Position numbers and translations under genes: made by a program. Positions 7,993-19,285 of a stretch of DNA of 64,000 nt are shown here, in pieces. The notes under the pieces were generated by a model. The model worked only from the letters and a program-made list of their open reading frames with translations, was not told the DNA's origin and did not search any database. How positions within the stretch are numbered: position 1 is the first letter of the stretch; each line of letters begins with the position of its first letter. This DNA comes from Streptomyces nodosus (GTDB lineage: Bacteria > Actinomycetota > Actinomycetes > Streptomycetales > Streptomycetaceae), in contig NZ_CP023747.1 in the NCBI RefSeq assembly GCF_008704995.1, positions 4,056,501 through 4,120,500 on the forward strand, written 5' to 3'.

Positions 7993-9603
7993 TCAGGCCG
8001 TCATGTCCCGCCTGCGCAGCCCCAGCAGTCCCCCGGCCACCAGCAGCGCGGCGATTCCGGTCAGCGTCAGCACGGGTGTCCACGCCATGTGCGGACCCGG
8101 CAGCTTCGGCAGATGACCGTACGGGGACAGGTCCAGCACGATCTGAGGGACGTCCAGCGCGGGGCCGACCCAGCCGATCAGCAGCGCCGCCCCGGCCACG
8201 CCCCACGCCACCACCGCGCCCCGCGGCAGCACGCCGTACAGCAGGACCGCCAGTCCGCCGATCACCCATACCGCCGGGAGCTGCGCCAGGCAGGCGCCCA
8301 GGATCGGGCCGGTCTCCCGGCCGTGGCCCGCGGCGAAGCCCAGGCCCGCCAGCACCATGATCAGCGCGGAGCCGCCGAAGGCGATCACCAGATGACCGGC
8401 GGCCCAGCGCAGCCGCCCCACCGCGTTCGCCAGCACCGGTTCCGCCCGGCCCGAGGACTCCTCGCCGTGCAGCCGCAGTACCGAGGAGACGATGTACAGG
8501 GCCGCGACCAGGCCCATCATCCCCACCGTCGCGGCGAGGAAGGCGTCTGTCAGTCCGGACTGGCCGCCCATCCGGGTGAAGATCTCACGGGCCTTGTCGT
8601 TGTCGGCGACGAGGTCCGTCGCGCCGTCGACCATGCCGCCGTAGACGGCCCCGGCGACGAAGAACCCCACGCTCCAGCCGAGCACGCCCCCGCGCTGAAG
8701 CCGCCAGGCCAGGGCGGCTGCCGAGCCCAGGCGGCCGGTGGCGGGGCCGGGCCGTGTCGGCAGGAAGCTCATGCCGAGGTCACGGCGTCCGGCGAGGGCG
8801 TACGCCACCGCGCCCTGGAGCAGCGCCGCCGCCGCGAACAGCAGCAGCACCCACCAGCGTTCGCCGGCGTAGGGGCGGGTGTTCTCCAGCCAGCCGAGCG
8901 GTGACAGCCAGGTCGGCACCGACGAGCCGTCGTTCGTGCCCGCGTCGCCCGCCGCGCGCAGCACGAAGGCGGCACCCAGCACCGCGCCGGTCAGCCCCCG
9001 GGCCAGCCGTGCGCTCTCGGTCAGCTGGGCGACGATCGCCGCCATGGTGGCGAACACCATGCCCACACCGCCGATCCCCAGGCCCAGGGCCAGCGCCCCC
9101 GCGACGCCCTGCCCGGCGAGACCGACCGTGATCACCAGGGCCAGCAGGGCGTTCGTGGCCGCCGCCGCGAGCAGTGCCGCCGTCAGCGGGGCGCGCCGCC
9201 CCACCATCGCCGACGAGATCAGTTCCTGCCGTCCGCTCTCCTCCTCGTCGCGGGTGTGCCGGACGACGACGAGCAGGCTCATCACCGCGGCCAGCAATGC
9301 GGCGTAGAGGCCGGCGCGCCAGGCGGTGAGCGCCCCGATGGAGTCACCGAGGAGCGGTCCGACCATCGCCCGCAGTGAGGAGTTGGCGGACATCTGGGCG
9401 ACCAGGGCGGTGCGTTCGGCCGCGGTGCCGTACAGGCCCTCGAGGGTGTTCGGCATCGACAGCACCATCAGGGCGTCGACCGCGATCCAGAGCGGGATCA
9501 TCACCCGGTCCCGGCGCAGCGCGAAGCGCAGCAGTGTTCCCGTACCGGCGAGTTGACGGGATCCCCCGTCCCGTACGGCGAAGGCGGACGCCACGGCGGT
9601 CAT
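7993..9603 (-). CDS. ABC exporter permease (ABC-2 type, drug/lantibiotic exporter class)
   Basis: 536 residues with about twelve hydrophobic helices in two similar halves. Each half starts with an amphipathic segment before the first helix, and RHTRDEEESGRQELISSAMVGRR and RLHGEESSGRAEPVLANAVGRLRW are matching cytoplasmic loops in the two halves. This is the layout of large antibiotic-type exporter permeases. Its start overlaps the stop of the ATPase gene by 4 bp, so the two are co-translated subunits. The substrate is unknown; dedicated local control suggests a drug or a toxic lipid or peptide. Confidence 0.88.
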   Translation of the reverse strand: MTAVASAFAVRDGGSRQLAGTGTLLRFALRRDRVMIPLWIAVDALMVLSMPNTLEGLYGTAAERTALVAQMSANSSLRAMVGPLLGDSIGALTAWRAGLYAALLAAVMSLLVVVRHTRDEEESGRQELISSAMVGRRAPLTAALLAAAATNALLALVITVGLAGQGVAGALALGLGIGGVGMVFATMAAIVAQLTESARLARGLTGAVLGAAFVLRAAGDAGTNDGSSVPTWLSPLGWLENTRPYAGERWWVLLLFAAAALLQGAVAYALAGRRDLGMSFLPTRPGPATGRLGSAAALAWRLQRGGVLGWSVGFFVAGAVYGGMVDGATDLVADNDKAREIFTRMGGQSGLTDAFLAATVGMMGLVAALYIVSSVLRLHGEESSGRAEPVLANAVGRLRWAAGHLVIAFGGSALIMVLAGLGFAAGHGRETGPILGACLAQLPAVWVIGGLAVLLYGVLPRGAVVAWGVAGAALLIGWVGPALDVPQIVLDLSPYGHLPKLPGPHMAWTPVLTLTGIAALLVAGGLLGLRRRDMTA

Positions 9604-10562
9604 CGGTCCCCCAGGCTGTCGGTCCCGCCGGTGCGGACGGCCGCCCCCACCGTCTCCCCGCCCCCGGTGCCGGAGGAGGGCCCGTCCTGGTAGTGCCGCA
9701 GGAACAGCTCCTCCAGCGTCGGGGGCGTCGACCTGAGCGAACGCACCCCCGACTCGCTCAGCGACCGCAGTACCGCGTCCAGCTTGTCGGTGTCGACCTG
9801 GAGCCTGATCCGGTGCCCCTGGACGTCGAGGTTATGGACCCCGGGCAGCGCGGCCAGTCCGTCGGGCGGGCCGACCAGTTCGGCGCTGACACTGGTACGG
9901 GTCAGATGGCGCAGGTCCGCCAGCGAACCGCTCTCGACCGTGCGGCCCTTGCGGATGATGCTCACCCGGTCGCAGAGTTCCTCGACCTCGCTGAGGATGT
10001 GCGAGGACAGCAGGACCGTCCGGCCGCGCTCGCGCTCCTCCTCGACGCACCGCCGGAAGACCTCCTCCATCAGGGGGTCGAGGCCCGAGGTCGGCTCGTC
10101 CAGGATCAGCAGGTCCACGTCCGAGGCGAAGGCAGCGACCAGGGCGACCTTCTGGCGGTTGCCCTTGGAATAGGTCCGTCCCTTTTTGCTCGGGTCCAGT
10201 TCGAACCGCTCGATCAGGCTCGCCCGGCGCCGCTGGTCGAGACCTCCGCGCAGCCTCCCGTAGAGGTCGATGACCTCGCCTCCGGAGAGGTTGCGCCACA
10301 GGGTGACGTCCCCGGGGACATAGGCGACCCGGCGGTGCAGATCCACCGCGTCCGCCCAGGGGTCGCGGCCGAGTACCTGGGCGGCGCCGGAGTCGGCGCG
10401 CAGCAGACCCAGCAGGACCCGGATGGTGGTGGATTTCCCGGCGCCGTTCGGGCCCAGGAAACCATGGACCTCGCCGGTCTCGACCTCGAGGTCGAGACCG
10501 TCCAGCGCGTGCGTCCGCCCGAACGACTTGTGCAGTCCGGAGACGGTGATGGCCTTCGTCAT
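9600..10562 (-). CDS. ABC transporter ATP-binding protein
   Basis: 320 residues. Walker A is GPNGAGKST (37-45), Walker B LLILDEP (151-157), with SSHILSEVEEL and the switch His. The signature motif reads YSKGNRQ (131-137) rather than LSGGQ; this variant is common in DrrA-like antibiotic-resistance ATPases. The protein continues about 80 residues past the core with the DrrA-like C-terminal domain ending TLEELFLRHY. The ATG start has a -10 (TACCTT) 7 nt upstream, so the mRNA is leaderless. Divergent from a MarR/GbsR regulator, with a palindrome over the promoter. Confidence 0.93.
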   Translation of the reverse strand: MTKAITVSGLHKSFGRTHALDGLDLEVETGEVHGFLGPNGAGKSTTIRVLLGLLRADSGAAQVLGRDPWADAVDLHRRVAYVPGDVTLWRNLSGGEVIDLYGRLRGGLDQRRRASLIERFELDPSKKGRTYSKGNRQKVALVAAFASDVDLLILDEPTSGLDPLMEEVFRRCVEEERERGRTVLLSSHILSEVEELCDRVSIIRKGRTVESGSLADLRHLTRTSVSAELVGPPDGLAALPGVHNLDVQGHRIRLQVDTDKLDAVLRSLSESGVRSLRSTPPTLEELFLRHYQDGPSSGTGGGETVGAAVRTGGTDSLGDR

Positions 10563-10569
10563 GCTTCGG

Positions 10570-10575
10570 AAGGTA
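10570..10575 (-). promoter_or_regulatory. -10 TACCTT of the ABC operon (with TTCACA -35)
   Basis: On the minus strand TTCACA (10598-10593) and TACCTT (10575-10570) are separated by 17 bp, a good housekeeping-sigma promoter. The ATG lies 7 nt downstream, so the message is leaderless. The promoter lies almost wholly inside the palindrome at 10574-10612. Confidence 0.7.
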
Positions 10576-10612
10576 CGCTTCTTTCAGAAACTTGTGAAGT
10601 TAAGGAAGCGTA
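10574..10612. promoter_or_regulatory. Nested palindromic operator between ABC operon and regulator
   Basis: The outer arms are TACGCTTCTTT and AAGGAAGCGTA (10 of 11 complementary). The inner arms AACTT-gtg-AAGTT are perfect. The site covers the -35 to -10 of the ABC operon and lies just upstream of the regulator's likely -10 (TAGACT, 10624-10629). Binding here would repress the exporter and probably also the regulator. Confidence 0.7.
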
Positions 10613-10664
10613 TAAACCGCGGGTAGACTCGGAAGTGCGTCCGACGAGGGGAGACGATCCAGGG

Positions 10665-11168
10665 ATGACGGAGCTGAAGCCGGTGGAGCAGGGGCGGGAC
10701 CCGGAGGCGGTCTCGCGCTTTGTCGAGCACTTCGCCGCGCAGCTCGTCGAGGCGGGCGTGCCACGCATGCCGGCCCGTGTCTTCGGCGCGTTGCTCGCCT
10801 CCGACACCGGCACCCTCACCTCCGCCGAGCTGGGTGAGCAGCTGAAGATCAGTCCCGCCGCGGTGTCCGGGGCGGTGCGCTATCTGGCGCAGGTCCATCT
10901 GGTCTCCCGGGAGCGGGAGCCCGGTTCGCGCCGGGAGCGGTACCGGGTGCACAGCGAGCAGTGGTACGAGGCGCTCACCAGCCGGGAGGCGGTCATCAAG
11001 CGCTGGGAGGACGCCTTGCGCACCGGTGTCACCACCCTGGGTGCCGACACCCCGGCGGGCGGGCGGCTCGCGGAGACCCTCGCCTTCTTCGAGTTCATCG
11101 AGACCGAGATCGCGGCCGTGATGGAGCGCTGGCGCGCACACCGGGACGAGATCTTCGGAACGGACTGA
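10665..11168 (+). CDS. MarR/GbsR-family transcriptional regulator
   Basis: 167 residues with a winged helix: TLTSAELGEQLKISPAAVSGAVRYL is the helix-turn-helix and REREPGSRRERYRV the basic wing. C-terminal helices (FFEFIETEIAAVMERW) would dimerise. The frame stays open far upstream, but the ATG at 10665 is the first start after the promoter region and has AGGGG upstream. Transcribed away from the ABC exporter with a 102-bp gap containing a clear palindrome, so it is the presumed local repressor of the exporter, released by a transported ligand (inference). Confidence 0.88.
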   Translation: MTELKPVEQGRDPEAVSRFVEHFAAQLVEAGVPRMPARVFGALLASDTGTLTSAELGEQLKISPAAVSGAVRYLAQVHLVSREREPGSRRERYRVHSEQWYEALTSREAVIKRWEDALRTGVTTLGADTPAGGRLAETLAFFEFIETEIAAVMERWRAHRDEIFGTD

Positions 11169-11249
11169 GGGGCCCGCGTCGGCAGACTCAACGGCTGACA
11201 CATCGGCAGACACGCCGGCAGGCATCCCGACGGCGCGCCCCGGTGGCCG

Positions 11250-12119
11250 TCAGGGCCCCGCGGCCCCGCCGGCCACGGGCAGGGTCAGCCCCCAGGCGCC
11301 CTCGCACACCACCCAGGTGCGGGTCCGTACCGGGCCGCTCACCACGGAGTCCGCCTGGTACCGGAAATGGGCGCCGGACACCGTCACCCGTCGCCCCGAG
11401 GCGCTGAGCGGTGCCGCCTCGGCCCCCACGGAGACCGGCCGCACCTCGACCTCGGCCACCCCCGGATCCCCCGGTGTCACACACACCCCCTCCACCGGCC
11501 GGTCCAGGTCCACCAGGGTGATGCCGTCGACCTCCACCCGCAGCCGGGAGGACCCGGGCCCCGGGCGGTGCGCCGGCCGGGCCGGGCGTGCCGCCAGCGT
11601 CCGTGCCAGCGACTGCCGCACGCGCAGCCACGGCCCCACCGGTGAGGCCTCCCGGCCGTCCGCCGCGCCGTCGCGCTGGAGCGGGACGAGCGGCACGGAC
11701 GGTATCCGCAAGGTCCCGAGCACCACTCCGTCGCTGTCGTCCACCAGCAGGTCCATCCGCCGCTCCACCCCGTCCAGCACGGCCCGGGCCGCCGCCACCG
11801 CCCCGGTGGGCACCCCCAGGGACCGCGCCAGCGACAGTCCGCCCCCGACCGGCACCAGCGACAGGCCGGTCGCCGCCAGTTCGCGCCGCCGGTGCAGCAG
11901 GCTCACCGTGCGGAGCAGGGCATGGTCGTCGCCCACCACCACCGGTCGTCGCGCCCCGCGGCGTTCCAGCGCCCGGGCGAATTCCTCCGGGCCCTCCGGG
12001 AGGCACACCTTGGCCGTCGCGCCCGCGCTGAGCACGTCTTTCGCGATCCGTACCGACTCACCGTCGCAGTGACGGGCGACCGGGTCGATGACCACCAGTA
12101 GCTGATCGGAAGTCGCCAC
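11250..12119 (-). CDS. Diacylglycerol-kinase-like protein with degenerate nucleotide loop
   Basis: 289 residues, GTG start. The overall plan is that of the lipid/DAG kinase family: VVIDPVARHCDGESV at the N-terminus, VVVGDDHALLRTV, VPVGGGLSLARSLGVP, then a beta-rich C-terminal domain. The family's GGDGT nucleotide loop reads VGDDHA here and the following loop is GGGLS, so catalytic competence is doubtful. Divergent from purA. It may be a pseudo-kinase or bind a different ligand. Confidence 0.6.
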   Translation of the reverse strand: MATSDQLLVVIDPVARHCDGESVRIAKDVLSAGATAKVCLPEGPEEFARALERRGARRPVVVGDDHALLRTVSLLHRRRELAATGLSLVPVGGGLSLARSLGVPTGAVAAARAVLDGVERRMDLLVDDSDGVVLGTLRIPSVPLVPLQRDGAADGREASPVGPWLRVRQSLARTLAARPARPAHRPGPGSSRLRVEVDGITLVDLDRPVEGVCVTPGDPGVAEVEVRPVSVGAEAAPLSASGRRVTVSGAHFRYQADSVVSGPVRTRTWVVCEGAWGLTLPVAGGAAGP

Positions 12120-12144
12120 CTCGGTCCTGCCTCGCTTCCTCGGG

Positions 12145-12150
12145 TAGCAT
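12145..12150 (+). promoter_or_regulatory. Possible -10 (TAGCAT) for the purA leader transcript
   Basis: TAGCAT fits TAnnnT and would start a transcript near 12157, just before the first strong hairpin. No good -35 is visible, so this is tentative. Confidence 0.35.
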
Positions 12151-12161
12151 CTTTGTGCAAG

Positions 12162-12306
12162 AGCCCCTTTGCGCTATTGCGCCAGGGGCTTCGTCTATTC
12201 CGGGGCATGTGGTTTGAGGGTTGCGGCCGACGACGGTCGCAGTGCACGCGGCGGTGAACCCTCCGCGTACGCCCCCCGACCCTGGACATGCCCCGCCCGG
12301 AAGGGG
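12162..12306 (+). promoter_or_regulatory. Structured 5' leader of purA (candidate regulatory RNA)
   Basis: Hairpin A: AGCCCCT-TT-GCGC (12162-12174) pairs with GCGC-C-AGGGGCT (12179-12190). Downstream is a nested domain: P1 CGGGGCATGT/ACATGCCCCG (12201-12210 with 12286-12295, 10 of 10), enclosing P2 GAGGGTT/AACCCTC (12216-12222 with 12257-12263), enclosing P3 GCGGCCG-ACGA-CGGTCGC (12223-12240, one G-U). The CCCC of P1 can instead pair with the GGGG of the ribosome site (12303-12306), a mutually exclusive helix that would hide it. I do not recognise it as a described riboswitch class. Confidence 0.5.
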
Positions 12307-12315
12307 TGTACGCGC

Positions 12316-13599
<1,284 letters not shown>

Positions 13600-13617
13600 C
13601 CCGTCCTCGGACGCCGA

Positions 13618-13669
13618 CCGGTGGCCGGTGACCAGGGACGGACCTCGTCCCCCGGTCCCCGGCCACCGG
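13618..13669. terminator. Terminator hairpin after purA
   Basis: CCGGTGGCCGG (13618-13628) and CCGGCCACCGG (13659-13669) are perfectly complementary, with a further inner stem GACC-GGGACG / CGTCCC-GGTC. It lies between convergent genes. Confidence 0.7.
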
Positions 13670-13736
13670 CCGTCGTCCCGGCGCCGTCCGCGATGCGGCG
13701 CGGCGGAGCGGGCCGCCGCTCGATGCGTTCCGGGCC

Positions 13737-14387
13737 TCAACTGAAGACGATCATCGATCCCTGGGCGAGACTCCGGGTCGCCGCCGTGTGCAGGCCGAGC
13801 CACACATGCCGCTCACGGGCGAAGGGGCTCGGGTCGTAGGGCGCGGGCGACGCCGGTTCCTCCAGCTCCGTGGGGGCGAGCGGGGGCTGGGGGGCGGCCG
13901 GCGGATTCGCCGGGTCGATGCCGATCGCCGGGGCCACCAGCTCCAGCTCCCGCAGCAGCGTCTGGGAGGAGCCCAGCGGCCCGCCGCCCGCGAGGAGTTC
14001 GTCGTTCCACAGGGGCTGCGGGAAGTCCACCGGGACATAGGCGCCCGCGTGGTCGTAGTGCCACACCAGATGCGACTGCTGGGCCGTCGACTCGAACATC
14101 TCCAGGAGCTGTTCGTAGTCACCGCCCAGCGCGTCGACCGGGTTCACGGCCAGACCGCGCACCTGAAGCAGATAGGCGCGGCGCAGAAAGTGCAGCGCCT
14201 CGTAGTCGAAGCCCGCGACCGGCGCCACCTCACCGGTCAGCCCCGGCATGTACTGGTACACCGGCACCGGCGGCAGCCCCGCCTCGCCCAGCGCCTTGTC
14301 GTAGAGGGCGAGTTCCTCCGCGAACGGATTGTCCGGTGTGTGGCACAACACGTCGACGAGCGGGACCAGCCACAGGTCACAGGCCAA
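13737..14387 (-). CDS. Conserved-looking protein of unknown function
   Basis: 216 residues if translation begins at the TTG at 14387, which has GAGGAG 7 nt upstream. The frame stays open to 14474 but without a ribosome site. Begins ACDLWLVPLVDVLCHTPDN and contains VDALGGDYEQLLEMFESTAQQSHLVWHYDHAGAYVPVDFP, then an acidic, proline-rich tail. No signal peptide or membrane helix. Strong GC3 and an unbroken frame support it as a real gene. I do not recognise a family. Confidence 0.8.
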   Translation of the reverse strand: MACDLWLVPLVDVLCHTPDNPFAEELALYDKALGEAGLPPVPVYQYMPGLTGEVAPVAGFDYEALHFLRRAYLLQVRGLAVNPVDALGGDYEQLLEMFESTAQQSHLVWHYDHAGAYVPVDFPQPLWNDELLAGGGPLGSSQTLLRELELVAPAIGIDPANPPAAPQPPLAPTELEEPASPAPYDPSPFARERHVWLGLHTAATRSLAQGSMIVFS

Positions 14388-14550
14388 CAGTAAGCTCCTC
14401 GTTTCATCGGTGTGGTGCAGGCAGCGTAATGGGCGCGGGGCGGTGCGACTCAGCCGTGCAGGTCCCTTACCCACACTCCGCCGTCCTGCCCACCCGGCCG
14501 ACCCACCGGCTTTGTCCGCGATCCGCCCCGGTGCTCGGCAGCGAGGGCAC

Positions 14551-15237
14551 TCATACGGTGCCCGCGCGCTCCAGCAGGGCGAGGGAGTGTGCGTTGTACG
14601 AGGCGACGACGGCCGCCGCGGCGACAGGGTCGCGGCGGGTGAGGGCGTCGACGAGCTCGGTGTGCCCGGACCAGAGCAGGCCCCTCAGATCGCCTGCCCC
14701 GCGCAGATGCTGGACCACACAGACCCAGGACTGCACCCGCAGCCGGTGCAGGAAGTCCGCGAGATAGGGATTGCCGTACAGGGCGCTCAGCTCGCGCCAG
14801 AACCGCAGGTCGTAGCCGATGAGGATGTTCAGATCGCCTGCCGTGGCGGCACGCCCGGCCTCCTCGCCCCGGCGGCGCACCGCGGCGAGGGCGGCACGGC
14901 GATCGTCCTGCGCGGCGTCGGCAGGACCGCCGTCGACCAGACGGTGGAAGATCCCGTCGGTGACCAGGCCCCGGGCCTCGAGCATGGCGCGGTAGTCGTC
15001 GGCGGAGTAGGCGTGCACCTCGAAGCCGCGGTGCTGGACGGCGTCCAGGAGGCCCTGCGCCGACAGGTCGACCAGGGCCTCGCGGACGGGGGTCGCCGAG
15101 ACGCCGTACTGTTCGGCGATCTCCTTCACCGTGAACTCCTGCCCCGGCTGCAGCCGGCCGGCCAGCACCTCGTCGCGGAGCGCGTCCGCGATCTGCTGCC
15201 GCAGGGTGCTTCGGGTGACGGCGCCATTGCCGGGCAT
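14551..15237 (-). CDS. GntR-family regulator, FadR/VanR subfamily
   Basis: 228 residues from the ATG at 15237. N-terminal winged helix: LRQQIADALRDEVLAGRLQPGQEF, then VKEIAEQYGVSATPVREALVDLSAQGLL. The C-terminal all-helical FCD-type ligand domain carries the spaced metal/ligand residues (D..R near FWRELS, H in SGHTELVDAL, H in YNAHSLALL). Its promoter region holds a 7-bp perfect inverted repeat around a TTGACA, suggesting autoregulation. The neighbouring aminotransferase, transcribed the same way from its own promoter, is a plausible target. Confidence 0.88.
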   Translation of the reverse strand: MPGNGAVTRSTLRQQIADALRDEVLAGRLQPGQEFTVKEIAEQYGVSATPVREALVDLSAQGLLDAVQHRGFEVHAYSADDYRAMLEARGLVTDGIFHRLVDGGPADAAQDDRRAALAAVRRRGEEAGRAATAGDLNILIGYDLRFWRELSALYGNPYLADFLHRLRVQSWVCVVQHLRGAGDLRGLLWSGHTELVDALTRRDPVAAAAVVASYNAHSLALLERAGTV

Positions 15238-15276
15238 CGTGGTCCGGGACTCCCATCCGCGTACGGGTCTGTGTTC

Positions 15277-15298
15277 CCAGTGCCCTGTCAAGCACTGG
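15277..15298. promoter_or_regulatory. Inverted repeat around the -35 of the GntR gene
   Basis: CCAGTGC (15277-15283) and GCACTGG (15292-15298) are exact reverse complements separated by 8 bp that contain TTGACA on the minus strand (15291-15286). The site lies 40-61 bp upstream of the GntR start. The half-site style fits GntR operators, so self-repression is likely. Confidence 0.55.
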
Positions 15299-15398
15299 TC
15301 GAGCACGTCACCTTACGCGCTGGGGGCAGCCGGACCGCCGCGCACCGGGAGCGGTGCGCGGGCGCGATCCGGAAACCTGCCGGAGTGTGCCGGAGCTG

Positions 15399-16754
15399 CT
15401 ACTCGGTGTATTCGTCCGCCATCGACAGCGCCGCGTCCAGGGCCGCCAGGCCCTCCTTCGCCTCCGCCTCCGTGAGGGTGCAGGGCGGGACGACATGCGT
15501 CCGGTTCATGTTGACGAACGGCCACAGCCCGTGCGCCTTCGCGGCGGCGGCGAAGGCGGCCATCGGCGCGTTCGCCTCACCGGCCGCGTTGTACGGCACC
15601 AGCGGCTCCCGGGTCTCCCGGTTCTTCACCAGTTCCAGGGCCCAGAACATGCCCACGCCGCGCACCTCGCCCACCGACGGGTGCCGCTCCGCCAGGGCGC
15701 GCAGCCCCGGCTCGACGACCTGGGCGCCGACCACCGACGCGTTGGCCACCACGCCCTCCTCGGCCATCAGTTTGATCGTGGCGACCGCGGCGGCGCAGGC
15801 GAGGGGGTGCCCGGAGTAGGTCAGACCGCCCGGGTAGGGCCGCTTCCCGAAGGTCTCCGCGATCTCCCCGGAGATGGCGACACCGCCGAGCGGCACATAC
15901 CCGGAGTTCACACCCTTGGCGAAGGTCATCAGGTCGGGGGTCACCTCGAAGAGGTCCGCCGCGAACCACTCGCCGGTCCGCCCGAACCCGGCCATCACCT
16001 CGTCGAGGACGAAGACGATCCCGTACCGGTCGCACAGATCCCGGACGCCCGCGAGATAGCCGCGCGGCGGCACCATGATCCCGGCGGTTCCGGGGATGGT
16101 CTCCAGGACGATCGCGGCGATGGTCCCCGGCCCCTCGAAGGCGATGGTCGTCTCCAGGTGCTCCAGCGCCCGCTCGCACTCCTGCTGCTCGGTCTCGGCG
16201 TAGAACCGCGAGCGGTAGAGGAACGGCGCCCAGAAGTGCACCACGCCCGCCGTGCCGCTGTCGGAGGCCCAGCGGCGCGGGTCACCGGTCATGTTCACGG
16301 CCTGCTGGGTGCCGCCGTGGTACGAGCGGTACGCGGTCAGGACCTTGGGCCTGCCGGTGTGGATCCGCGCCATGCGCACCGCGTGCTCGATCGCGTCGGC
16401 GCCGCCGTTGGTGAAGAAGATCTTGTCGAGATCGCCGGGGGTGCGCTCGGCGATCAGCCGCGCGGCCTCCGAACGGGACTCGACGGCGAAGGCGGGCGCG
16501 AAGGTGGTCAGGGTGGCGGCCTGCTCCTGGATCGCGGCGACGACCTTCGGGTGCTGATAGCCGATGTTGGTGTAGACGAGGCCGCTGGTGAAGTCGAGGT
16601 AGCGGTTGCCGTCGTAGTCCCAGAAGTACGACCCCTCCGCACCGGCGACGGCGAGCGGGTCGATGAGCTCCTGCGCTGACCAGGAGTGGAAGACATGCGC
16701 ACGGTCCGCCGCCTTGACGGCGGCGCCGGCCTGGGGGTTGGGCTGAGGAGTCAT
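15399..16754 (-). CDS. Class III PLP-dependent aminotransferase
   Basis: 451 residues. Readable family landmarks: FWDYDGNRYLDFTSG near the N-terminus, FTNGGADAIEHAVRMAR (PLP phosphate contact), YRSYHGGTQQAVN, VFVLDEVMAGFGRTGEWFA with the PLP aspartate, FAKGVNSGYVPLGGV with the Schiff-base lysine, and YSGHPLACAAA. It transfers amino groups from an omega-amino acid or diamine type donor; the exact substrate cannot be read. The ATG is set by TACCCT 7 nt upstream (leaderless). A short inverted repeat lies just upstream of that -10. Confidence 0.9.
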   Translation of the reverse strand: MTPQPNPQAGAAVKAADRAHVFHSWSAQELIDPLAVAGAEGSYFWDYDGNRYLDFTSGLVYTNIGYQHPKVVAAIQEQAATLTTFAPAFAVESRSEAARLIAERTPGDLDKIFFTNGGADAIEHAVRMARIHTGRPKVLTAYRSYHGGTQQAVNMTGDPRRWASDSGTAGVVHFWAPFLYRSRFYAETEQQECERALEHLETTIAFEGPGTIAAIVLETIPGTAGIMVPPRGYLAGVRDLCDRYGIVFVLDEVMAGFGRTGEWFAADLFEVTPDLMTFAKGVNSGYVPLGGVAISGEIAETFGKRPYPGGLTYSGHPLACAAAVATIKLMAEEGVVANASVVGAQVVEPGLRALAERHPSVGEVRGVGMFWALELVKNRETREPLVPYNAAGEANAPMAAFAAAAKAHGLWPFVNMNRTHVVPPCTLTEAEAKEGLAALDAALSMADEYTE

Positions 16755-16761
16755 GTGCCGA

Positions 16762-16767
16762 AGGGTA
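16762..16767 (-). promoter_or_regulatory. -10 TACCCT, leaderless aminotransferase transcript
   Basis: On the minus strand TACCCT is followed after 7 nt by the ATG at 16754. No ribosome site precedes that ATG. Confidence 0.5.
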
Positions 16768-16770
16768 GGT

Positions 16771-16785
16771 GTCCGCGATACGGAC
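16771..16785. promoter_or_regulatory. Short inverted repeat in the aminotransferase promoter
   Basis: GTCCG-cgata-CGGAC sits 4 bp upstream of the aminotransferase -10, within the spacer. It is a possible operator, but differs from the repeat in front of the GntR gene, so the regulator is uncertain. Confidence 0.35.
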
Positions 16786-16997
16786 GCGGTATGGGCGTCC
16801 TGTCTGTGGTCCGGTCGGGAACACGACAGTGTGTCCAAGGGGTGCGGCGGGGGCGGGGCGCGGCGCGGCGGCACCCGGGTCGGCGGTGCCGCGCCGCCTC
16901 CGCGGGGCGTCGTCCTGTTACGGAACCGTAGAGACAGCTCCGGCCGGTTCCCGGTACGGCGGCACTATCCTCGGGCTGGCGCACACGCAGGGGGTAG

Positions 16998-19181
<2,184 letters not shown>

Positions 19182-19285
19182 CCCGGCCGCAGGCGGTGAA
19201 CACCGGCTGAACTTCCCTCCGGCCGCCCGGAATGTCCCTCGGGCGGGCCGTACGGTGTCCGCACCGTCGGCTCGGGGGGTGGCCT

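Noticed and set aside
12169..12315. Longer purA start within the upstream open frame.
   Set aside because: The extra residues fit no PurA, the stretch is the structured leader, and GTG 12316 has the ribosome site and gives the standard 427 residues.
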